This document shows, piece after piece, positions 35,507-47,200 of a stretch of DNA of 64,000 bases. Within the stretch, counting starts at the first letter, position 1; the number at the start of each line of letters is the position of its first letter. Source of the DNA: Tanypteryx hageni (Eukaryota; Arthropoda; Insecta; Odonata; Petaluridae); contig CM054116.1 of the NCBI GenBank assembly GCA_028673005.1, positions 128,751,547-128,815,546 of the forward strand, given 5' to 3'. Under the pieces are notes generated by a model that worked only from the letters and a program-made list of their open reading frames with translations, was not told where the DNA came from and did not search any database. Position numbers and translations under genes: made by a program.

Positions 35507-35600
35507 CAGGCATGTCAAACTTGCAAACCACTTAAAAACAAAAATTTTAAAAATAATTATAAATGGAGAAACCTCCTAATGAACATAAAAAAATATATAC
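35507..35600 (+). mobile_element. possible hAT terminus
   Basis: CAGGCATGTCAAACTTGC is a common hAT-type terminal sequence. No matching right end or TSD was found, so only an end fragment is proposed. Confidence 0.35.
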
Positions 35601-37330
35601 TACACTAGCGTAATTGCCCGTTAATTATTATCAGAGAGGAGAAATGATTATCCAAATAATTCCTGAAAATAAGTGGAAAATCGAAATAATATGATATAAT
35701 GCATAAAGAATTTGCAGAAATTTACTTGAAGTATTTGAGCAAATTACAAGTTATTTAAAACGTGGAGAATTTAACTTAATAAATTAATTATTTTACTCTT
35801 ATTAACGCGTAAAAACAGGATAAAATGTGAATGAAGTCAATTTACCATCAAGGGAAAATGTGTAGTAACTTACTATAAACGAAATATTTACATGAACTGC
35901 AATGAGTTTTAACTATATTTTAAGTAAGCACTTTTCTTTTAGCTATATTAGTATTGAAAAGTTTCCAGAAAAATCACTTTTTTAAAAGAAATTTAAATAA
36001 AAGTCATAAATATAATTTTTCAACCCTATTTGAAATTCGGTTCGAAATATTTGCTGTATTATCAGTTAAATCCATTAAAAATTACCTGACCTATATTTAG
36101 TTTTATGAATACCCACCATTTGGCAATGGCGCATGATTCAATAGTATAACATTTTTTATAATCAATTATAATTTATTATTGTTATTTTTGTGCTGCAGCT
36201 TCTTTTAATCCTATACAAATGCTACGTCCTTTTCCTCTTTCTCAGTTTCTGCTCATTCCCACTCTCTTTTCCTTCCTTCCTCTAATTACTTCATAGATTC
36301 AGTAAATAAGTTATGCCCTTGTATAAAATTCTGACCCGTGTTAAAGCATTAAATTGGTGCATTTATTATGAGGCCAAGAACAGAATTCAGCAATTGGGAC
36401 AACAGTGGCCCAATATAAATAAAATGTCTAAAAACGTGAAAAATCGTATTAAAACGTAATTTTGGATATTTACGAATGAGATTTAAATTCTTCTCTTCGC
36501 ATAACTAAGTTAAATACCTCATCCTTGAAATATTTTAAAATGTAAACGAAAAAGTTGTGCATGTCAAGGAATGGCTTTTTGCGCGATTCATATATACGAT
36601 ACGAATTTATAACTCCGGTTAATTATAAGATGCACTGCAAAAAACTATGAAAATAACTATAAAAATAGTTAATCACAAAAAATTTCAATGTGAAGTTAAC
36701 TGAAAAGAAATTAATGAAAAACACGATTTTAATTATAAATAATTCGGGCGCCTTCTCTCTATCGTACTAAAGCATTCAAAGCACACTTACCTTACGCATA
36801 AAGTATAAGGACGACAAAATCTTGAGGTTTAACAATGAGACGGTCGGCAAGACAACATATCTTTAAAAAGCTTAAAATTTTTCAATAAATGTGATTTAAA
36901 CGTATAACTTAAGCAATTTCGAACCGAAGGCAAAAGTCGACGATAAGATTAAGAATTTATGATTATTTTTCTTTAGAATGGTCCGGGTCCGAAGATCGCT
37001 GGTCAATTACTTCTAATTAAATTTTGCAAAATAAAAAAAGCCTGCAAGTGAAAAAAGTTATTTTTAAGTGTTCTCTTAGGGGATTTATATAGAACGTTCC
37101 AGCGGACGGACCAACGGACGGACGGACATAATAAGGATATTATGTATATAATAATTATATTTTTCAAACTATTATTTTATAGCTATTAGGAGGTTTCTCT
37201 ATTTGTCATTAGTCGTAACCATAGGACTCCGTTATTACTTTTAATAGAAAAGTACTTATCTTATTGTTAGTTAACTCCAATAGCCACGTGTTTTTGTGGC
37301 CATTGCATTACCTGAGATAAGCACTTTCTT
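35601..37330. other. no gene recognised
   Basis: AT-rich DNA. A GACGGACCAACGGACGGACGGAC motif near 37102-37126 resembles the GTCCGTCC motifs of decayed repeats. Nothing else. Confidence 0.5.
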
Positions 37331-38128
37331 CAATTTTTAGGCTGGATTCCAAAGGATACATAGCCTTATGAAATGGCCCTGTCTGTGTGCGTGTGTGTGT
37401 GTATGGATGTATCTGTTTGTGTGTGTCCTCTACTAACAACTATCGCATCAATGGACCGATTTTTATGAAACTTGGTATGAGACTTGTGCTGCCAGTGTCC
37501 ATCTCCGGTCTATATTTTATTTGGCAAAGATTAAAGTCCCGAGTTCGATTCCCGGAACGTTCTTCCCGATTCGTTTTACATAGGAAGTCTCAAATCCATC
37601 GTGCAGAGATGTTTTCTTTAATATTTAAAAATATCTTACAATTGTTATATCGGAGCGAGATTTGTACTGTACTAAGGGAGAAAAGAATGTAAATTCTAAT
37701 TCTTATCGCCCAATTTTGATAATCGATCGTATTATCTTGAATTTCTACTAAAACATAGAGTTTTTGCGTTTTAAATCGCATTTGATCGGATTGTTCCCAT
37801 GGAGATGATTATTACCGAACTCGGCCTGAGCATAGACAAGTGAACAAATTTTCTTTTCCACTCGACTACCCTTCAGCAATGACAGTTGATGCATACATAT
37901 CAGCATGTAAACAGTAACAATTCGTTTATTTAAAAATATATATGCAAAATATAATGTCAGAAAGAGATTCTGACTTTGCTTTTAGTATTTTAAACATGAT
38001 AATGCCTATTAATTTATTTTCGAATTTTTCTCTATCATTGATAAAGAATGGATTGCAAATGGTATTTATGGCATGAGAATTTCATGGAATGACTATCACA
38101 TACTGAATCATTTCCTGTCAATATAAGT
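37331..38128 (+). mobile_element. Helitron-like family H-B, copy 1 (3' end missing)
   Basis: Starts (A)TTTTTAGGCTGGATTCC with a 5' hairpin (GGATTCCAAAGGATAC), then a GT-rich run, CAATGGACCGATTTTTATGA, CCCGAGTTCGATTCCCGG (a B-box-like phrase), and ends near TTTCCTGTCAATATAAG. It matches 49757-50510 along its length. The distal 3' end seen in copy 2 is absent. Frames in it (37387-37692) are not conserved proteins. Confidence 0.7.
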
Positions 38129-38469
38129 GCAAAACATAATTTGAACATAAAATTTTGATAGAAAATATTTGTCTTGGATCTTTCTATTACTGATACGGTT
38201 ATTGATTTGGCGACGAATCGCGATTAAATCAATACACATCAGTGAAAATCCAACAGTATCAGTTTTTATCACCACAACGATTTGCCTGTTAATTTCGATT
38301 AATATTTATAATAAGTTACCAAGATGTCACTGTACCGGTCATGGAAACCTTTATTGTCTTTTCGCTTCTCCGCAGGTAAAAATAGTTTGAGCAAAGCTTC
38401 CGTACATAACATATGCTTCGCCACTCGTTCCTCCGAGCTTCGCATCTGCCAGCTGAGAAAAGTTATGCG
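38129..38469. other. no gene recognised
   Basis: AT-rich DNA without a recognisable feature. Confidence 0.5.
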
Positions 38470-38726
38470 CTCCGACTAAACCGAGAATCGAACAATTGCT
38501 ACCGACGCGAACGAAAGATTCAAACGATACGAATGACGTCAAGCAAGCCACCGCTACTACCAACGACGCCTTCGAGCATATAAATGGAGTGTCGCGTGAA
38601 GGTGCACGACCACGTGGTGCGAAATGGGGCGCGTATTCGTGGTTTGGACGCGTGCAACGTTACCCCCTGCCACACGCCTCGCAGTGCGCGGTGAAGACAG
38701 TCGTCGGAGTGCGTTCGACCTGGAGG
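38470..38726. other. CpG-rich segment, left part, split by a hAT insertion
   Basis: CpG-dense sequence ending in CCTGGAGG, the left TSD. It resumes at 41702 with CCTGGAGG and stays CpG-rich to about 41960. The two parts were one CpG-rich segment before the insertion. Confidence 0.6.
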
Positions 38727-38960
38727 TAGGGATACGAAGAAAGTATCGATACTTTACTCATATCGATAATTTCCTTTCGATACAAAGTACTTTTGTACTC
38801 GATTCCTTTCTTTCGATTTTCTATTCATATGCGTATATTTTTCTCAGTATATCAAATGAGTTCATGCAGTAACAAAAGTGAGTCACAGTTGAGGGATGTA
38901 AAATCGTCCACGTCTAGGCGCTACTATTCGTGTAGTGTACAAATCGTCACGAGGTTTACC

Positions 38961-41375
38961 ATGGCACCTCCAAAGAGTAATATTTGGGAGTTTTTCAAAA
39001 GAATTAACAAGGACACTGCTTCATGTAAAACTTGTTTCAAAGTTTTGAAAACTTGTGGAAATACATCGAATATGAAGAAACATTTGAGTAAGCACCAACA
39101 AAAGTAAGTTTACAGTTACGTTATAAATATTTTTTTAACTTTATTCATTTTGAATCGCCATTTTAATGAATAATATGACATACTGGGTGGTATGCATAAA
39201 AAGTAGCAAAAGGAAAAGCTTTTGCTACGAAACTTTATGCATGTGAATCGTAGCAATTGCTACAAAACCGAAGGAAAAGCATTTGCTACGTTTTTATGCA
39301 TACCACCCACTGTGTCTGCCAATGGATGCATTTGCTATATGCCTATACTAATAAATATTACAATATGGCTCGCTTCGTGCATACGTGCATTTAACCATCT
39401 GAAATTCATGTTGCTTGAAAGTTAGTGTTTTACTTATTTTGATAGGGCGATGCATTTACCTCCTGTCAAGAAGAAACAAGATGAAACATTGGTGTCTGAT
39501 GCAGTGGCTTCCACTTCAAAGGATTTCCCACCAAGAGTATGCGTAAGTAAAATATGACCTATTTCATTGAATTGATGAAGTTATTATTAATGTGAGAGCA
39601 TTTTTTTGCAACATAACTTCATTAATCTTGTGTTATTCGTTTTCGATGCCTTTTAGGACACTGTTAATGATCCAGTTCGTTCTGATGCATCTAACGAGGT
39701 CGTGGCTAAAACTCAGCACTTACCACCTCTCACAAAAAAGTCACAATTGACGATTGCTACATCCTTTCAGAGAATGAGCTCATATTCCGGTAATTTGCGT
39801 TTACTATGTTGATATTAGGGATATTTATTGCTCGATCTATTTATTATTTATGTAAGTTATAACTTGTGCAATTTTTCAGAGGGTGGTAATCGTCATGAGC
39901 TCATTACAAAGTGTTTGCTGTATTTTATCTGCGTTGATAAGCGGCCCTTCGAAACAGTCAATGGTCGAGGATTTCGTCGACTGTTGAAGCACTTAGCCCC
40001 ACCTACAAGCTCCCCAGCGTTGACACATTAAAATCACGACTTGATGAGCTGTACGAGGTCATGATAAAGGTTTATTCTGACAAAATAAGTGATCCAAGTG
40101 TGGGAAATGTTGCAATTACTTTGGACATTTGGACTGAAATGATGTCATGCCGTAGTTTCCTAGGTATAACAGCACATCATTTGAACGGCACAGACATTGT
40201 TTCTAAATGCATTGCAACCAAGGCGCTCACGGAAAGGCATACATCAGTCAACATTTGTGAGCAACTTGAAGCTGTTTGCACGAAGTATTCTATCCTCAAA
40301 AGTAAGGTAGTATGTGCAGTCACTGATAACGCTTCCAATGTTGTTGGTGCAGTTAACATGTTTCTCGGCAAGGGAAAACACCTTCCCTGTTTTGCACACA
40401 CGCTTCATTTGGTGGTAGAAAAGGTAGCATCCTTGGAAAATGTACAAAAAATCACTATCCAGGTAACATATGTTGTGAAGTTTTTTCGAGGAAGTGTTAT
40501 AAATAGTGACTTGCTTCGTGCTAAACTGATAGAAGTTAATAAAACCCCTCTTACGTTGATTTTAGATATAAGTACAAGATGGAATTCTATGTATTATATG
40601 TTAGAAAGATACCTTGCCTTGTCAAAATTTGAGCATCAGATTCTCCTTGAAAACCCGAAGGCTCCATTAGCATTAATTTCCGTTGAGCTTGACACTGTGA
40701 AACATATGTTGAAGTTGCTTCAACCATTGGATTACATTACCGAGGAGATTGCGGGGGGAAAATTTGTAACGCTGTGTAAAGTGATTCCACTTATCCATTG
40801 CTTAAAAGCACAGTTGCAATCTATTGGAATTACTGCGGAAAATGACGTTGTTAGACAGGTAAAAGAAACACTGCTGAGCGAAATTAATCACAGGTTCGCT
40901 CATATTGCGGAGTTAGATATATCCAATTTATTAGATCCGCGATTTAAAAACATACATTTTATTGATATCAAGGCTTGTGCAAAAGCTCAATATCCGTTCC
41001 TTGATTAGAAGTGAGGCATCAAGCAGTGACACAGACAGTGATTCTACTCTGAATACAGAATCCGAGTATGACTTTTGGAGCCACCACAAAGTATTGGCAA
41101 GCAAAAAAAGAAAACAAATACCATTGTATTTATCAAATCCAGTTTCTCCTCTCTCCTCTGATCCTTTGAAGACTTGGGAAAATATGAAGTGTGTTTTCCC
41201 CAATCTTTACAAGCTCGAACGAGCGTACTTGACAATTCCTGCCACATCGGTGCCTGCAGAACGTCTCTTTTCTAAGGCGGGGGCAACCGTAACGCAAGCC
41301 AGGAATCGGTTAACGGGAAACCGCCTGGAAAAGCTCATGTTTTTGGGAGATTGCACAGAGGAGTGGGAGGGGTAG
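38961..41375 (+). pseudogene. hAT transposase (BED zinc finger, ZBED-like), frameshifted
   Basis: Proposed exons are 38961-39103, 39446-39542, 39657-39789 and 39880-41375, all with GT-AG borders and consistent phase (143+97 nt, then a one-base carry-over completing GAG). Exon 1 is a BED finger: IWEFFKRIN, CKTC, then HLSKH. Exon 4 has TLDIWTEMMSCRSFLGITAHH and VTDNASNVV (catalytic-type Asp), LPCFAHTLHLVV, STRWNSMYYMLERY, and a C-terminal dimerisation motif SVPAERLFSKAGA and RNRL. A one-base loss near 40002 puts a stop after LAPPTS, and a second shift near 40990 separates the core from the C-terminus. The protein would cut and join element ends in the nucleus; it is dead here. Confidence 0.9.
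39185..39308. mobile_element. 124-bp MITE in intron 1 of the hAT gene
   Basis: Ends GGGTGGTATGCATAAAAA and its inverted match (TTTTTATGCATACCACCC), with GTAGCAAA and TTTGCTAC inside, give arms of about 28 bp. Flanking ACT on both sides is a candidate 3-bp TSD, which would fit PIF/Harbinger. The middle repeats GTAGCAA/TTGCTAC motifs several times. Confidence 0.8.
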
Positions 41376-41391
41376 ATTTTATTGTTCTTTG

Positions 41392-41600
41392 AAGAATGTG
41401 CCTTAATTTTTTCGATAAATATAATATTTTTAATTGTTTTGATTTGATTCCTACTCATAGACGAATGTGCCTTTCCTTGTGTTCAATAAATGTAAATTTT
41501 TTGCTTGTTTTGATTCGATAACTACTCATAGACGTATGTGCCTTTATTTATATTCAATTAATGTAATATTTTTAATTGTTTCGATTCGATACTTATTCAT
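41392..41600. repeat. about 70-bp tandem repeat in the hAT 3' region
   Basis: GAATGTGCCTT...TTCAATAAATGTAATATTTTT...TTGATTCGATA...ACTCATAGAC occurs three times, starting near 41394, 41463 and 41534. Each carries an AATAAA-like signal (AATAAATAT, CAATAAATG, CAATTAATG), which could multiply poly(A) sites. Confidence 0.8.
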
Positions 41601-41701
41601 ATCGGTACTTTCGGCCCGATACTTTTGCGGTATCGATACTTTTCATTCGATACATCATACGAGTAAGGTATCGATTCTTTCGTTTCGATTTCGTATCCCT
41701 A

Positions 41702-42154
41702 CCTGGAGGACGAGGGCGATACCGTCGGACGGCGTGCGCCCCGCGATCGTCCTTATCCATTCTCCCACTCCTCCTGGACGACGGTTAATCCGTTATACTC
41801 GAGGAAGAGGGGAGGGTGCGCTGCGGAGAGAGGGAAGCACCACCCTCCGAAGCACGTCCTAGGAAGGAGCCCCGCGGAACGGGATGAGCTGCACCAAGAG
41901 AAGAGACCCACTCGCCTGTGTGTTCTTTCTACATCCCACCCACATTAACCTCAAATACACATCCTCGGATGACCTATCATAACCACCATTGTTGCGGAGA
42001 TATAAATAATATCGTCACCATGGTGCTGAATTACGTCCCGTAGACAAAAACCAAATCATTCACTTAATTACGACTGCAATCGAACATCCATATCTCGATA
42101 TGTCGCCAAAGACATATTCGAGTAAAAATATTTGAATTGGTTTATCTTGTAGAC
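41702..42154. other. CpG-rich segment, right part, then AT-rich spacer
   Basis: CpG-rich continuation of 38470-38726 to about 41960; then AT-rich DNA ending with the TSD of the next hAT MITE. Confidence 0.55.
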
Positions 42155-42422
42155 CAGTGGTTCTCAACCTTTTGCATCTAGCGTCCCACCAACCATTTTG
42201 TGAAAAATCCTTCGTCTCACCATGATAACCACTAACCCCATCTTTTTCAGGAAATGAACTTTTACGTTAATTGCATTTCTGTACCATATTAATCATTGTG
42301 GATATTTTTAAGTACCTTAAATATTGCGATAGTTTCGTTGAGAAAAAGTTTTATATTAATTACCTTCGAAACTTCGCGGCCCATCTAAACGACCTTCGCG
42401 TCCCACCAGTTGAGAAACCATG
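42155..42422. mobile_element. hAT MITE (268 bp), 8-bp TSD
   Basis: Ends CAGTGGTTCTCAACCTTTT and inward-read CATGGTTTCTCAACTGG, with GCGTCCCACCA just inside both. Flanked by TTGTAGAC (42147-42154) and TTGCAGAT (42423-42430), an 8-bp duplication with two differences. Too short to encode a transposase. Confidence 0.85.
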
Positions 42423-42430
42423 TTGCAGAT

Positions 42431-43685
42431 AACACCGAGAGAATACATTTTCTTCGAATGGTCGAAAACTGCGGTTATAGAAATTCAGAGTTAAAGTAAT
42501 TCGACAAGGCTGACAATGAGTCCAGAGACTGCAAAAGAGGAAAGACCCTTGAGATAACCGAGGGAGGGGACGATGGGAAATCGTCCTCATCTCTGGAAGA
42601 GCAGACTTTTTAGCCTAAACCTTGCCAATAAATACATTTTTCTTTATTTCTCTTGGATCTACCACAGCCGACAACCCTTCGCTCTATGTATCGCTCCAAC
42701 TCTAAAGGATCTTTCTTGCCAAAGCCCGAAGGACCTATTCTGCGACACAGTATAGACGAATTTTGTACCAAATGGGTAAAAGAGCGTGACAAAGAGGCAA
42801 TTGGGGCATTCAAGAGATGGCGATCGCCCACCCACTTGAACCCTGCACTATTTTGCGAAATTTAATCATAACGTATGTCTGCGGAACATGCATTTTTCTA
42901 CTTTATATTGAAAGTACGAGTATGTTATAATGAAATTGTTTACTAGATGATGACAGGTAGTAAAGAAAAATTAAAAAATCACTATGCCACCAATTTATAG
43001 CTTTGAAAAACTCAGTTGTTTTTTCCTTTAATTTGGAAGAAAATGGCCTTTGAATAGCTCTCAATGCCTGGGATTGCTGTTTAAGTTTTACCTCACCTTT
43101 TGCCTTTTGCTCAGTATGTCTCAGTGAGCAAGTCAACCATTAATTATTCAATGCATTGTGTAATGTACTGTAAAAAATGCGTTGCAATGAATTAGGTTGG
43201 GGTCTATAGCACTTCGATTTGGACGTAATAATTAAAAGTTACTTAGAAGCACGTTCACTGAAATATTCTCAAATTATGTACATGGGATAATCAAAGGGAG
43301 TTCATAAAAAGTGGATTTTTATCCATGGTCATGGATATTTGCTATTTTAATTTAAGTGATTGAACAGACGGACTAAAAAGTATGTTAATCTCAAAAATAC
43401 GTTATTTTAAAATACGTTATAACGAGATCTATTTTACATCCGTGTACACTTCTTGTCACATGTTTGGATGAAAATTTACTCCAGTGTTTAGACTTATTTT
43501 GCCGAGCCTTTTGTCCGAACCTGAAGTCTTCAAAGTCGAGTATTTAAATTAAGCAATAACATCAGTTCCCAACCTGGCCCACCCACCCCCCAACTGCCCT
43601 TGCCTCATAACTCTCCGAAACGCACGCATACGCCAGCGCAAGATCACGCTGCGAAGGCCGACGCACGCATTTCGTTCTCCTATGC
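42431..43685. other. no gene recognised
   Basis: Short frames on both strands without motifs; a few runs of AT-rich DNA. Nothing identified. Confidence 0.5.
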
Positions 43686-43800
43686 CAGGGGTCGGCAACC
43701 TTCTTTTTAAGATGAGCCACTTTTTCAAATTATGTATAACACGCAACATAAGAAGAGCCGCAGTCATTGGCGGAACCACGGGGGTGATGGGATGATCGAC
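43686..43800 (+). mobile_element. hAT terminus fragment
   Basis: CAGGGGTCGGCAACCTTCTT followed by GAGCCAC and later AAGAGCCGC is a typical hAT terminal region. A weak partner may be GGGAGCCGCACGC near 44314, but a matching right end was not found. A SINE lies between. Confidence 0.5.
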
Positions 43801-43814
43801 CCCTTTAACCCTGC

Positions 43815-44155
43815 CGTTGTTTTGTTTTAGTTTCTTTGAGTGGAATTCCTGGCTAATCAACCTCTTGGATTGTTATAGCCATTACTCCTTCCACACCGAA
43901 CACATACACAAGAGAGGAGGGAAACCCCGTTCCAGCCTACTCTTACCGATGAGCACCAAGGGGACCAACTGCTTAACATCCCTTCCGAAGGAAGGAGTGC
44001 TGACTTGTGCTGTCTCCTCAAATCACAAAAGAAAGGAACGGGACGATCCCAGGTTGAAAAATCCTACCTCCTCCGGATTCGAACCTCCAGATTCGAACCT
44101 GGGACCGCTGCGTGGAAGGGTAACGTAATAACCACTCCGCCATCGCCATCCCTTT
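43815..44155 (-). mobile_element. tRNA-derived SINE (minus), Ser/Leu-like head
   Basis: On the minus strand the head reads GATGGCGGAGTGGTTATTAC (A box, complement of 44129-44142 within it) and CCCAGGTTCGAATCTGG (B box, complement of 44089-44100). The B-box region is duplicated in tandem (GGTTCGAATCTGGA then GGTTCGAATCCGGA), which no tRNA gene would have. The body extends towards about 43815; its exact end is unknown. Confidence 0.6.
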
Positions 44156-44430
44156 GTCGTTGTTTTACTTTTTGCTATTATCCCTGTAAAACAAACGTTT
44201 CTTCTAAAAATACGTCCAGACTTTTTATTTATCTGCAATTTATATCGAAATAATTTACGAAGCCAATTTCGTTCTGGGATATTTTAGGGGTTTAACTGGG
44301 AGTGTTGCTTTCGGGAGCCGCACGCAAGGCCGAAGGGGATGTAGGATATCAACGGCGGCAGCAAAATGCAGAGAGAGCGGTAGAGAGAGTGAAGTGGGAG
44401 GAAAGAGAAGATTGGGAGGGGGAGAGAGAG
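44155..44430. other. spacer ending in a GA-rich run
   Basis: AT-rich, then GAGAGAGCGG and GGAGGGGGAGAGAGAG-like sequence from about 44360 to 44430. Confidence 0.5.
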
Positions 44431-44745
44431 ACTGATTGATATGGTCTTTATTTGAAGCGAGATTGAGACTAAGAAGTTCCATGTTTCACTTAACCCCTCA
44501 TCGTGATCATATACAATAATACAAAGAACATTAATAAGAAACAATAAAAATACAAGTACTGGAAAATATGTCACTGTGTGGGGAAAAGAATAAGGACAGC
44601 TGAATAATGAAATCCATAGAAAAAAACCACTACAGGAAAACATCCGCAAAAGAAGGGGTGTGTGAAAAATTTGCGAAATCTATTGACATTCACTAATTAC
44701 ATCAATAGATGAAGTTTAAAACAAAAGATTTTTTTTAAAATCAAT
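44431..44745 (-). mobile_element. CR1-like LINE 3'-end fragment (minus) inside a GA tract
   Basis: Matches the 3' untranslated end of the LINE at 23146-23460: the TGGTCTTTATTTG start, TTAACCCCTCATCG versus TTAACCCTTCGTCA, and the GGAAAACAT...GAAGGGGTGTGTGAAAAA block versus GGAAAACAC...GGGGGGTGTGAAAAA. GA-rich sequence lies directly on both sides. It is a severely 5'-truncated copy in the same orientation as the larger one. Confidence 0.75.
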
Positions 44746-44890
44746 AAAGTTAGAGAGAGTTCGAGGGAGAGAGAGAAGAGTGAGAGAGAAGAGAAAGATA
44801 TTAGAGAGAGAGATGGGAAGAGTTAGGGATGGAGAGAGAGGGAAGTAATGGGAGCGAGAAAGAGAAAAGTTGAAAGAGGAGAGAGACAGA
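44746..44890. repeat. GA-rich tract right of the LINE fragment
   Basis: GAGAGAGAAGAG-type sequence continuing the tract that ends at 44430 on the other side of the LINE fragment. Confidence 0.8.
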
Positions 44891-45896
44891 AAAATATAAA
44901 TCACCGGTTTTCGATCGGGCAAAGAAATCAACCGGTGGCGATATCGGTGACGAACTCGGACCAGACTTTGCAGATCGCTAGCGACGCAAGTGCACAGCGA
45001 CAGTGCGCAATGCACGCAGTGGACGCGCGTGACCCTCGAAAGTCCCGAAAATAAGTGGGGCGTGAAGCATTATGGGAACGGATGGAGAAGGCGCCAATAG
45101 GGACAACCGGGTGGAACGCGAGGAACGTCTTAACACGGCGGACGCGGGAGCAATGGAGAATTGGAAGGGTAAATTCCAACGACATATATCGCATTAAAAC
45201 ATATATCCCAGGAAGCACTCGATTTTATGGGATACAGAAGCAACAGCCCGAAACTTTCTTCGCTAAATATATATGTGTTAAGAACGGATCTGGAGAGTAA
45301 CGGGTGACGTCTATCTAGGCCGCCTGCGCGCAGCAATATACACGATGAAGCTCCACGATTAAACCCAAAGAATGCAGGGAAGAAAGCGATCGGAAACATC
45401 TATCTCTTCCGTCGATAGGTTCATTTTTCTCCCACGGGGTTCGTTATTACTCCGTCTAAGGATGGCCGAGAAAACCACTCATATTCGGCGCCACCGTCAA
45501 TCGATTCGTCTGCACCTCGAAGACTTTGCGATCCAATCCCCTCGAGTGCTACGAAAGGCCCCAGACGCATCCGCTGCTCTTTATGACGGAACGTGGATAT
45601 GCTACCGTTCGACGGTTATATTTACCCTCGATACCTGAACTCAAAAAGTCCACCGTGAGCATATGGAACGAATCTTTTGGTGTTTTTTTAAGTCGAGCTG
45701 GAAATTGAGTCGATCGTCAACCATAACCTTCGTTGAAAATTTCAATTCCCTCATAATATTAAACAGGTGCGGCAACAGGGAATTCCAGTGCGGCCACAAA
45801 TAACTTCCCATTCAAACGAGAGCTCCTCGATCCAGCCGCCATTTCTCATCTACCAAGAGTATTAACTCTACCTCTAGGGAAGTTGTTAGATTATAC
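44891..45896. other. CpG-rich segment, no gene recognised
   Basis: CpG-rich between about 44900 and 45660. Frames such as 45055-45300 (+) and 45372-45638 (+) have no recognisable domain. It may be regulatory or exonic DNA of an unidentified gene. Confidence 0.35.
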
Positions 45897-47200
45897 AGTG
45901 GTTCTCAACCTTTTTGTAGGCGCGGGATCCTTTCAAAGATAAACAGAATTTCGTGGCACCTAGCCTGCACACAAGGTATTTATATTTCCACAAACGAGTA
46001 TTGAAACCTCTGGATATATTCATGTGTTGGTACCACATTATTAACAATTTATTAGAGAAAACATTACGTAAACACATCCAAATCGTTGATGAATTTACAA
46101 AAACTAATTTTATCACGGCATCCCTAAAAATCAGCTGCGGCGCAACAGTGTACTTTTCACGGATATTTATGTGTTTTAAGTCATTTTCAGAAGTTTCTAT
46201 CGGTGGGACAGCTGCCATTGTTTTACTATGTCCTTCGGGAACGAGCGAATTTTTTTGTCTTGGGGAATTTACTCACACTTCTTGCTTTTTATAAAAATTA
46301 AGGCATAATGGACATTCTGAATTATTTTAAGAAAAAGAGGAGAAAGAGCTTGGTGATGCAATTCCGAGCACGAGAGCAGATTTCAAGTTTTCGTGATATG
46401 CACAACAGAAGTTTGTTCAGAAAAACCATTTTTAGTGCAACGCCGTTTAAGTTAGAAGTAAAGAATAAATATAGTGATGTGACTTTCTGCAGAGAACTTG
46501 TGGACACAATTCGGAATGAATTGAATCGTCAACAAAAATCAATAAAAGTGTTCCTTTGCCGCGAGAATGAGCTGGTTGCATTAAAAGCTTGCTACTGCAT
46601 TGGCTAGCACAAAAAGTCATTCACAGATTGTGAATTCATCAAAACTTCCAGCCTAATAGTAAGTTATTTCTTGATATTGCTCTGAATAATGATACTGTAC
46701 AGCAAAGATTTACAGAATTTGGAAAACATGTAGGTAATAAAATTTCAAATGATAGTTCAAATAGTCTATTTTTTAGTTTGTCTCTCGATGAAAGTAATGG
46801 TATTACAAAAATTAATGAAATTGCCCTATATTCGCATTTAAAAGGGTAAATTTCTGGAGAAAGTTTTGTTTGGTTTCTCTTAAATATTATCCGACCGCAA
46901 TAAATATTTACGAAGCTGTAAAATCCCATATCGATTCTTTGAGAATTTCATTTTAAAACGTGCTGCGTCACTGCTAATGGGGCAGCAGAGACGCAGAGTG
47001 AGAGAAATGGAGTGATGATATTCTTTAGAAATTGCGATATTTTCAGATTGCATTGTTTTGTTCATTCGAAAGTTCTTGTGTATAAAGCTGTGTTCAACAA
47101 TATGGACGATATTGAGGTAGTTTTTAAGAAAATAATAAACAATACTAATGCAATGAGTATTTTAAAAAATAATCTTAGATCGCTGTGAAGAAATGTGCAA
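45897..47200 (+). mobile_element. decayed hAT element with transposase remnants
   Basis: Starts CAGTGGTTCTCAACCTTTTT, the same terminal sequence as the MITE at 42155. Broken plus-strand frames follow that resemble GTF2IRD2/SCAND3-type hAT transposase. No right terminal repeat was found, so the end is approximate. Confidence 0.65.
46308..47180 (+). pseudogene. hAT transposase pseudogene (GTF2IRD2/SCAND3-like)
   Basis: Starts MDILNYFKKKRRKS; later pieces across stops and shifts include ALKACYCIG then LAQKVIH, FFSLSLDESNGITKINEIALY (the catalytic-Asp region, usual form SLDEST), TANGAAETQS (usual DGA..M.G) and LHCFVHSKVLVYKAV (usual HC.IH.EAL). The order and spacing fit the family. At least four stops or frameshifts make it inactive. 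It may be the parent family of the C-terminal relic at 57190-57690, but these are separate copies. Confidence 0.65.

Larger units (their letters stand above)
38727..41701 (+). mobile_element. full-length hAT transposon (2,975 bp), 8-bp TSD
   Basis: Terminal inverted repeats TAGGGATACGAA...TTCGTATCCCTA are flanked by identical 8-bp duplications CCTGGAGG (38719-38726 and 41702-41709). Subterminal regions at both ends are rich in TATCGATA and TTCGATAC motifs, possible transposase binding sites. Inside is a four-exon transposase gene with a BED finger and hAT C-terminus. A MITE sits in intron 1. Two frameshifts mean it is no longer autonomous, but identical TSDs suggest a fairly recent insertion. 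Confidence 0.93.

Noticed and set aside
36540..36570. Possible right end for the hAT-like terminus at 35507
   Set aside because: GCATGTCAAGG resembles the end in the same orientation, not inverted, and no TSD is present.
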